Assembly (NCBI RefSeq): GCF_000430045.1
Contig: NZ_KE387027.1
Span: forward strand, 622,526-666,949
Direction: 5' to 3'
DNA from: Calidithermus chliarophilus DSM 9957
GTDB lineage: Bacteria > Deinococcota > Deinococci > Deinococcales > Thermaceae
Length of the DNA stretch: 44,424 nt
Below, in pieces: positions 39,168-44,424 of the stretch. Each line of letters starts with the position of its first letter. The stretch's first letter is position 1. A model generated the notes under the pieces. That model had not been told where the DNA came from, ran no database searches, and was given only the letters and a program-made list of their open reading frames with translations. The translations under genes were made by a program, and so were the position numbers.

Positions 39168-39343
39168 GCATAAGGGGGTACGCTGAATGCCGGGTGCGGG
39201 TCGTACGTTTTAGGTCGTACGTCGTACGTCGTACGTCGTACGCAATACGCCTAACGTCGAACGCCCAACGCGAGATGCGAGACGCCTTGGCCCTCGGCCC
39301 TAGACCCTTGACTCTCGACAAACCACTGGCCGCGAGCCAGCGT
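39168..39343 (-). repeat. composite heptamer repeat, copy 9
   Basis: The copy is in reverse orientation: GCCGGGTGCGGGT, then the clearest GTCGTAC tandem array (about 39207-39241), AACGTCG/AACGCCC units and the CCCTCGG/CCCTAGA segment. Both GC hairpins are missing. Confidence 0.8.
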
Positions 39344-39964
39344 TCAAATGAACGGCAGTGCCAGGCCGTAGCTGTCGAGCAGGGTGAAGACTTCCTGCTG
39401 GGCGGCGGGGTCGTCGGCGAAGTTGAGGCGCTGGGTGGGGAGGACGAGGACGGGGGAGAGGTCGTAGGTGGCGATCCAGGCGGCGTAGAGGCGGTTGAGG
39501 GCCTCGAGGTAGCTCGCGGGGATGGACTGCTCGTAGGCGCGGCCCCGGCGGGCGATGTGGGCCTGGAGGGTGGGGAGGTCGGCCTCGAGGTAGATCAGGA
39601 GGTCGGGCTTGCGCAGAGCCGGGGCGATGCCGTGGTAGAGGGCCATGTAGGTCTGCCAGTCGCGCTCGGAGAGGTGGCCCTCGAGGTAGAGGTTCTGCGC
39701 GAAGATGTGCGCGTCCTCGAAGACGGTGCGGTCCTGCACCACGTAGGTCGCGCCGTTGATCTCGGCCAGGTGCTGCTTGAGCCGCTTGGCGAGGAAGAAG
39801 ACCTGCGAGTGGAAGGCCCAGCTCCCCATGTCCTGGTAGAAGTCGGCCAGGTAGGGGTTCTCGTCCACGGCCTCGTAGACGGGGCGCAGCCCGTAGCGGT
39901 TGGCGAGCAGGGTGGTCAGCGTGGACTTTCCTGCCCCGATGTTTCCGGCGATGGCGACGTACAT
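39344..39964 (-). CDS. deoxynucleoside kinase
   Basis: The protein has 206 residues of the dNK/dGK family. P-loop GNIGAGKST is at 7-15, VVQDRTVFEDAHIFA carries the D-R-x catalytic pair (usual ERS), and ARRGRAYEQSI is the lid. It phosphorylates a deoxynucleoside to the monophosphate for salvage. A second kinase of the same length lies 47 bp upstream, and the pair resembles heterodimeric dAK/dGK enzymes of lactobacilli. Exact base specificity cannot be fixed from sequence. Confidence 0.87.
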   Translation of the reverse strand: MYVAIAGNIGAGKSTLTTLLANRYGLRPVYEAVDENPYLADFYQDMGSWAFHSQVFFLAKRLKQHLAEINGATYVVQDRTVFEDAHIFAQNLYLEGHLSERDWQTYMALYHGIAPALRKPDLLIYLEADLPTLQAHIARRGRAYEQSIPASYLEALNRLYAAWIATYDLSPVLVLPTQRLNFADDPAAQQEVFTLLDSYGLALPFI

Positions 39965-40011
39965 AGGCGTGATCCAGCGGGCAATTCCCGGTGCGCGTAA
40001 CGCTCAGCGGC

Positions 40012-40632
40012 TCAGTGGCGGCTTTGCTCCGCCGCGACCAGCCCCAGGCGCTTCTGCACCTCCTGGGTGATCCAGTCCTGGTCGGCGGGGTCGTTGGCGT
40101 AGTCGAGCTGGTCGGCCTCGACGACCCACAGCGGGCTGGCGTAGGTGGCGAAGTGGTGGTCGTAGGCCTGGCCCAGGCGCTCGAGGTAGCCCGGGTCGAT
40201 GTTGGCCTCGAAGCTGCGGCCCCGCTGCCGGATGCGCTCCAGGATCACGCCCAGCGGCGCCCGCAGGTAGATGGTGAGGTCGGGGGCCGGGATGCGCGGG
40301 GAGAGGTGGCTGTAGAGGTCGGAGTACAGCGCCCACTCGTCGCCCGAGAGGTTCATGGCGGCGAAGATCGCGTCCTTATCGAAGAGGTAGTCGGCCACCA
40401 CGCCCCGGCTGAACAGGTCGGGCTGGGCCAGGGGCAGCAATTGCTTGTAGCGCGAGAGCAGGAAGAAGACCTGCACCTTGAAGCCGTAGCGCACCGGGTC
40501 CTCGTAGAAGACGGGGAGGAAGGGGTTCTCCTCCACGACCTCGAGCAGCGGCTGCACCCCCAGGCGCTCGGCCAATAGACGGGTGAGGGTCGTCTTGCCC
40601 ACCCCGATGACCCCCTCGATAGCGACGTACAT
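40012..40632 (-). CDS. deoxynucleoside kinase, second paralogue
   Basis: The protein has 206 residues, paralogous to the neighbour. P-loop GVIGVGKTT is at 7-15; the catalytic strand is VVADYLFDKDAIFA, so the D-R-T of the partner is replaced by D-Y-L; the lid is RQRGRSFEANI. The difference suggests different substrates, as in dAK/dGK pairs. A strong promoter (TTGACC, 17 bp, TAGCCT) lies upstream, so both kinases are probably co-transcribed. Confidence 0.87.
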   Translation of the reverse strand: MYVAIEGVIGVGKTTLTRLLAERLGVQPLLEVVEENPFLPVFYEDPVRYGFKVQVFFLLSRYKQLLPLAQPDLFSRGVVADYLFDKDAIFAAMNLSGDEWALYSDLYSHLSPRIPAPDLTIYLRAPLGVILERIRQRGRSFEANIDPGYLERLGQAYDHHFATYASPLWVVEADQLDYANDPADQDWITQEVQKRLGLVAAEQSRH

Positions 40633-40641
40633 GACGGAGTG

Positions 40642-40670
40642 AGGCTACCCGGATTGGGGGGAAGGGTCAA
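40642..40670 (-). promoter_or_regulatory. promoter of the deoxynucleoside kinase pair
   Basis: On the minus strand TTGACC (40665-40670), a 17-bp spacer and TAGCCT (40642-40647) stand 9 nt before the ATG at 40632. Confidence 0.65.
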
Positions 40671-40687
40671 GACTTGACAGGGGTGGG

Positions 40688-40886
40688 CGGTGGCCGATAG
40701 CTGGACGCCGGTGGTCGATAGCCCATAGCCGATAGCTGATAGCCCATAGCCCAACGCCAAATCCCCTTTCTTCACCCCCTTAACAAGGGGGGCCGGGGGG
40801 GATAAACCCTCCCTGCCGGCCGGGAAGGTTAGGACGGGGTTGACCACACGCTACGAGCCTTTTGCTGACCGCTGCCGGCTCACCGC
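40688..40886 (-). repeat. composite heptamer repeat, copy 10
   Basis: The copy is in reverse orientation: CGATAGC/CCATAGC/TGATAGC units, AACGCCA, hairpin CCCCCTTAACAAGGGGG, a variant of the second hairpin (CCCTCCCTGCCGGCCGGGAAGG), then CCACACGCTACGAGCC and GCTGACCGCTGCCGGCTCAC-type units reaching the stop of the htrA gene. Confidence 0.85.
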
Positions 40887-41951
40887 TCACGACCTTGCCA
40901 CCATCGTCAGCGTCACCTCGACGCGCCGCCCCTGGCGCCACAGCGTGAGGCGGACCTTGTCGCCTACGCGGAAGCGGGCGATCTGTTGGATGACCTCGGC
41001 GCGGTTCTTGACGGCTTTGCCGTTGACGGCGAGGATCACGTCGCCGAGGCTGGTGAGCTTGCCGTTGGGGTTGCGCCCTGCGCCGCGCAGGCCGGCGCTA
41101 CGGGCGGGGGAGCTGGGCTCGATCTGGTCGATCATGGCGCCCTGGCTGCTGATGAGGCCCACGCTGCGCAGCAGGATGGGGTCGAGGTCGGTGAGGTCGA
41201 CGAGGGTGGCGCCCAGCCAGCCGCGCTGCACGCGGCCGAAGCGCTCGAGGTCCTGCACGCTTTGCCGCACGAGGTCGCCGGGGATGGCGAGCCCGAGCCC
41301 GGCAAGCCCGCTGGGCGGGCCCACCACCATGCTCATCACCCCGATCACCTGGCCCTGGAGGTTGATCATCGGCCCGCCGGAGTTGCCCTCCTCGGTGCGG
41401 GCGTCGGTGAAGAGCACCTCACCCACCTCGGTGCCGATGTCGGTCTGGGGCACGTCCTGCACGAGCTCGACCGGGCCCACCTTGGAGAGAATGCCGTAGG
41501 TGACGACGTGGCGCTGGAGGAAGGGGCTGCCGATGACCACCACGCCCATGCCGATGGGCAGGTTCTGCGAGCTGCCGAAGCTGAGCGTGGCCGGGGCCCG
41601 CACCCCCTGCACGGTGAGGATGGCGATGTCGATGCCGCGGTCCACCGCGAAGACCTGCGCGGGGTAGGGCTGGCCGTCGTGGAGGATCACCCGCAGGTCT
41701 TTGAGGCCCTGCACGACGTGGTAGTTGGTGACGATGCGGGTGGGGCTGTAGAAGAAGCCCGAGCCGCCCACGGGCTCGCTGCCCCCGGGGCCGAAGCTCT
41801 CCTCCGGGATGCCCTCGACCTTGACCACCGCGGGCAGGGAGCGCTGGATCACGGTGCTCCGGGCCACCTCCTCGGGGGTGGTGAGCCGAGGTGCCTGGGC
41901 CAGCGCCAGCGCCAGCAGCAGGATGAGTGCCAGTCCGACGACCGATCGCAT
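40887..41951 (-). CDS. HtrA/DegP-like serine protease with PDZ domain
   Basis: The protein has 354 residues. A signal peptide or anchor (about 1-20, VVGLALILLLALALAQA) precedes a trypsin-like domain with the triad H78 (TNYHVV), D108 (DRGIDIAIL) and S191 (EEGNSGGP). One C-terminal PDZ domain follows (about 270-345, GAMIDQIEPSSPARSAGL, GDVILAVNGKAVKNRAEVIQ). It is a periplasmic or envelope quality-control protease. The start at 41951 has a TAATGT -10 box 7 nt upstream that lies in the last codons of argS. Confidence 0.9.
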   Translation of the reverse strand: MRSVVGLALILLLALALAQAPRLTTPEEVARSTVIQRSLPAVVKVEGIPEESFGPGGSEPVGGSGFFYSPTRIVTNYHVVQGLKDLRVILHDGQPYPAQVFAVDRGIDIAILTVQGVRAPATLSFGSSQNLPIGMGVVVIGSPFLQRHVVTYGILSKVGPVELVQDVPQTDIGTEVGEVLFTDARTEEGNSGGPMINLQGQVIGVMSMVVGPPSGLAGLGLAIPGDLVRQSVQDLERFGRVQRGWLGATLVDLTDLDPILLRSVGLISSQGAMIDQIEPSSPARSAGLRGAGRNPNGKLTSLGDVILAVNGKAVKNRAEVIQQIARFRVGDKVRLTLWRQGRRVEVTLTMVARS

Positions 41952-41956
41952 CATAG

Positions 41957-43804
41957 CTACATTACTTCGGGGGCCTGGAGTCCCAACAGCCCCAACCCCT
42001 GCGCCAGGGTGCGCTTGACGCTGCGCACGAGCTCGAGCCGCACCCCCCGCAGGCCCTGTGGCGCCGTGAGCACCGCGGTCGCCGACTTGCCGTCGGGGGT
42101 CTTGGCGTTGTAGTAGCCGTTCCAGGCCGCGCCCAGGTCGAGCAGGTACTGCGCGAGCAGGTTGGGGGCCTTGTTCTTGGCGGCTTCCGCGACGGTCTCG
42201 GCGAAGCGCAGCAGGGCCTTGGCGAGCTCGAGCTCGTAGGGCGTGACCTGGCCGAAGTCGGGGGCCTCGCCGGCGAGCCCCTGTTCCTCGGCCTTGCGCA
42301 GGATGGAGGCGGCCCGCGCGTGCGCGTACTGCAGGTAGGGGCCGGTGTCGCCCTCGAAGGCCAGGGCCTGGTCGTAGCGGAAGTCGATCTGCTTCTTGGC
42401 CTCGGTCTTGATCATGGCGAAGCGCACCGCCCCCACCCCGATGGCCTCGGCGGCGGCCTCGGGCTCGGGGTGCTCGGGGTTCTTCTGTGCGATCACCGCC
42501 CGCGCCCGCCTCACCGCCTCGTCGAGCACCTCGTCCACGCTCACGGTGATGCCCTTGCGCCCGGACATCTGCTGGCCCTCCAGGAGCACCGTCTCGTAGG
42601 CCAGGTGATAGGCCCCCTCGGCCAGGTCGTGCCGCCCGGCCACCTCGAGCCCGGCCCGCACGATCATCTGCGGGTGCGACTGCCGGGCGTCGATGACGTT
42701 GATGGTCTCCGTGGCCCCCACGTGCTCGGGCACCGACCCTGCGGGCGTGCTGGTGTACATCGGGCGGCCGGGCGTGAAGGCGGGGTAGTCGCCGGGGTAG
42801 GGGTCGAACTTCAGCCCCTGCAACAGGCCCATCTTCCACATCTGGAAGGCGATGTCCTTGGCGTAATAGGTGCTGGCCCCGTTGGAGCGCACCAGCACGA
42901 AGTAGGGGTCCTCGAGCCCCGGGATGATCTGCGAGGCGTCGATCACCAGCGCCCCGGCGTACTTGCCCTCGGCGGGCCTAAAGACGTAGGGGCTTTTCTC
43001 CAGGATCTCGAGCGCCTTCTTCAAAAGCCCCTCGTGCACGATGTCCGACTCCCACACCAGCACGTCGTAGCGGGCGCCCAGCCGGTGCATGGTCTGGAGC
43101 TGGCTGCGCAGGATCTTGTCCACCTCCTCGCGCAGCTTGCCCTCCTCGAGCCGGTGCAGCACCTCGGCGATCTGGGGCTCGAGCTCGGCCTTCCTGGCCT
43201 CGTCGGCGAGCTCCTTGTGCAGCCGCACGTAGGCCTCGCCCACCCAGTGGTCGTACTTCCGGCTGCCGTCGTACTGCAGGCCGAAGTGGCGCAGCGCGAA
43301 CAGCGAGTCGGCGGCCTGGCGGCCGGTGTCGTCGATGTAGTTGAGCACCTCCACCTCACGGCCCGCGAAGTCGAGGATGCGGGCTACGGAGTCGCCCAGG
43401 CACACGTTGCGCAGGTGCCCGACGTGCAGTTCCTTGTTCGGGTTGACCGCCGTGTGCTCGACGAGCACCTTGCCGGGCTGCTTGGGGAAGGGGCGCACGG
43501 GCTCGAGCGCCGAGTGCACCACGTGGCCGGGCTCGAGCTCGAAGTTGAGGTAGCCGCCCACCGCGAACACGCGCCGCACGAACGGGGGCTGCTGCAACTT
43601 TTCGGCGATGTCGGCGGCGATCTGGGCCGGGGCCTTGCGCAGCGCTCGAGCCAGGCTGAAGGCCACGGGCGTGCCGTAATCGCCCTCCTTGCCGCTGGGG
43701 GTTTCCTGGATGACGATCTCGGGGGCTTCGCTAACGCCCAGGGCATCTAGGGCCTGGGCGACGCTTTGTTGGAGTTGGGCCTTGATAGGCGACTTCGGCG
43801 ACAT
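41957..43804 (-). CDS. argS: arginyl-tRNA synthetase
   Basis: The protein has 615 residues. The class I HIGH motif is HVGH at 127-130 (KELHVGHLRN), and the KMSKS equivalent is QQMSGRKG. An Arg-N-terminal tRNA-binding region and a C-terminal all-helical anticodon domain (YHLAYETVLL, FRYDQALAFEGDTGPYLQYA) are present. It charges tRNA-Arg in the cytoplasm. TAGCAT lies 9 nt before the ATG. Confidence 0.95.
   Translation of the reverse strand: MSPKSPIKAQLQQSVAQALDALGVSEAPEIVIQETPSGKEGDYGTPVAFSLARALRKAPAQIAADIAEKLQQPPFVRRVFAVGGYLNFELEPGHVVHSALEPVRPFPKQPGKVLVEHTAVNPNKELHVGHLRNVCLGDSVARILDFAGREVEVLNYIDDTGRQAADSLFALRHFGLQYDGSRKYDHWVGEAYVRLHKELADEARKAELEPQIAEVLHRLEEGKLREEVDKILRSQLQTMHRLGARYDVLVWESDIVHEGLLKKALEILEKSPYVFRPAEGKYAGALVIDASQIIPGLEDPYFVLVRSNGASTYYAKDIAFQMWKMGLLQGLKFDPYPGDYPAFTPGRPMYTSTPAGSVPEHVGATETINVIDARQSHPQMIVRAGLEVAGRHDLAEGAYHLAYETVLLEGQQMSGRKGITVSVDEVLDEAVRRARAVIAQKNPEHPEPEAAAEAIGVGAVRFAMIKTEAKKQIDFRYDQALAFEGDTGPYLQYAHARAASILRKAEEQGLAGEAPDFGQVTPYELELAKALLRFAETVAEAAKNKAPNLLAQYLLDLGAAWNGYYNAKTPDGKSATAVLTAPQGLRGVRLELVRSVKRTLAQGLGLLGLQAPEVM
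41959..41964 (-). promoter_or_regulatory. -10 box of the htrA-like gene, inside the argS 3' end
   Basis: TAATGT on the minus strand lies 7 nt before the ATG at 41951 and overlaps the argS stop codon, so the protease can be transcribed on its own. Confidence 0.45.
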
Positions 43805-44376
43805 CAGGGTTCTATGCTATCAACCCCTCTCATGTTTTTGTGAACCTAGGCTGAGATCGGGCCCGAACTGGGGAAAGAGCGGGTATTCGCGGGAAAGGCG
43901 CCGGATTTTCGGCTGGAACAGTGCTTTGATCGGCTGATGACGTTGTCTGTGGGCGGGAAAGCGGGTGATGGTGTGGTGCTTTGGTTTGGCGACCCCCGCT
44001 CCGCCGTCAGGGGAGCGAGGGGGAGGCCATTCCACGTGGCGAGGGCATCGCGGTACGCGACCCGGCATACGCCGGAAACCTGCTCCCCCTCGCACCCTCC
44101 GAGGGACTCCAGGTTACCGGCAGAGCCGGTAGGGCCTACGGCCACCCCCTCGCGGACGTGCCGCCGGGCCTCAGTGCCCGCGTGTGCGGGGGTGCGGGCC
44201 GCACCTTGACCCGGCGGCCTGCCCGTCTGCGCCACCCCGCCCACCCCCTCCCCCGTGAGCCGCATAGTCACGACTGGGGCACGGCAGCGACCACCGAGCG
44301 CCCGTCCACGGGGAAGTGGGGCTGTAGTTGGCTTACAGGCCGGGCACAACCCCAGTGGATGATTTATCCCAATAGG
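43805..44376. other. GC-rich structured region without a convincing gene
   Basis: About 570 bp hold no frame with normal protein features. Several small perfect stems occur: CCGGC-ATAC-GCCGG near 44061, TACCGGC-AGA-GCCGGTA near 44114, CCCGC-GTGT-GCGGG near 44178 and GGTGCGG-G-CCGCACC near 44190. The density suggests a structured RNA or remnant of one. RNase P RNA and tmRNA signatures were looked for by eye and not found. Confidence 0.4.
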
Positions 44377-44424
44377 GCGTTCAGCTATCGGCTATCAGCT
44401 ATGGGCTATCGACCATCGACTATC
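44377..44424 (+). repeat. composite heptamer repeat, partial copy at the window end
   Basis: GTTCAGC, then CTATCGG/CTATCAG/CTATGGG/CTATCGA/CCATCGA heptamers run to the last base, so the repeat continues beyond the window. Confidence 0.75.

Noticed and set aside
43846-44349. Minus-strand 167-residue protein
   Set aside because: Composition is irregular, with no domain; the DNA is rich in short hairpins. A group II intron or IS remnant was considered but no RT or domain V is visible.
43937-44376. RNase P RNA or tmRNA
   Set aside because: Neither the GGAAAGTCC nor ACAGAA core sequences of RNase P RNA nor tmRNA end sequences were found on either strand.

Overview
The window is a 44.4 kb, very GC-rich (about 70%) bacterial chromosomal segment with no rRNA, tRNA, phage or IS transposase gene that I can recognise. 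Three traits suggest Deinococcota, most likely Thermaceae (Meiothermus, Calidithermus or Thermus): many genes have a TANNNT -10 box only 5-9 nt before the start codon (leaderless mRNAs), CTCGAG is strongly over-represented (14 copies in the first 3.4 kb), and there are two adjacent deoxynucleoside kinases. Genus is inference; no marker gene was compared.

Layout. 1-1978 (+): a putative envelope-stress or anti-sigma-like cluster (C-terminal part of a DUF4097-like adhesin protein, SHOCT-like protein, small membrane protein, DUF2089 zinc-ribbon protein). 1929-4309 (-): response regulator and histidine kinase. 4454-8219: MocR regulator divergent from paiB and two GNAT acetyltransferases, then a DinB protein. 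8527-11038: molybdenum-hydroxylase accessory genes xdhC, mocA and coxG without structural subunits. 11187-15525: secreted stalk-domain/PKD-like protein, diguanylate cyclase, CorA-like transporter. 15575-19493 (-): oxidative pentose phosphate genes gnd-zwf-pgl plus cutA, with a MITE and a hicBA toxin-antitoxin pair lodged between zwf and pgl. 19644-25298: lipoproteins (one with six repeats and an NHL-like domain), an SDR and small unknown genes. 25622-29389 (+): phosphoesterase, holB, ricT (PSP1), yhhN, NUDIX. 29348-31995 (-): diguanylate cyclase, methyltransferase, deaminase, and a GGDEF protein whose C-terminus looks like a ribbon-helix-helix DNA-binding domain. 32367-36099: membrane protein and two nucleoside-type ABC permeases. 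36423-39135: SDR divergent from a WYL regulator, then a lipoprotein. 39344-43804 (-): two deoxynucleoside kinases, an HtrA-like protease and argS. 43805-44424: GC-rich structured region with no convincing gene.

Two repeat systems run through the window. First, about ten intergenic copies of a composite repeat are built almost entirely from degenerate 7-bp units (GATAGCT-, AACGCCA-, GTACGTC-, GTCAGCT- and CATCGAC-type) around two GC-rich hairpins, in a conserved order and in both orientations. Second, three copies of a 126-158 bp MITE carry about 10-bp terminal inverted repeats, two internal hairpins and a distinct 3-bp TNA target duplication (TTA, TAA, TCA). The strongest regulatory candidate is the GGDEF/RHH gene at 31381-31995: its near-consensus promoter is overlapped by a perfect 12-bp inverted repeat, which suggests an autoregulated c-di-GMP-linked repressor.
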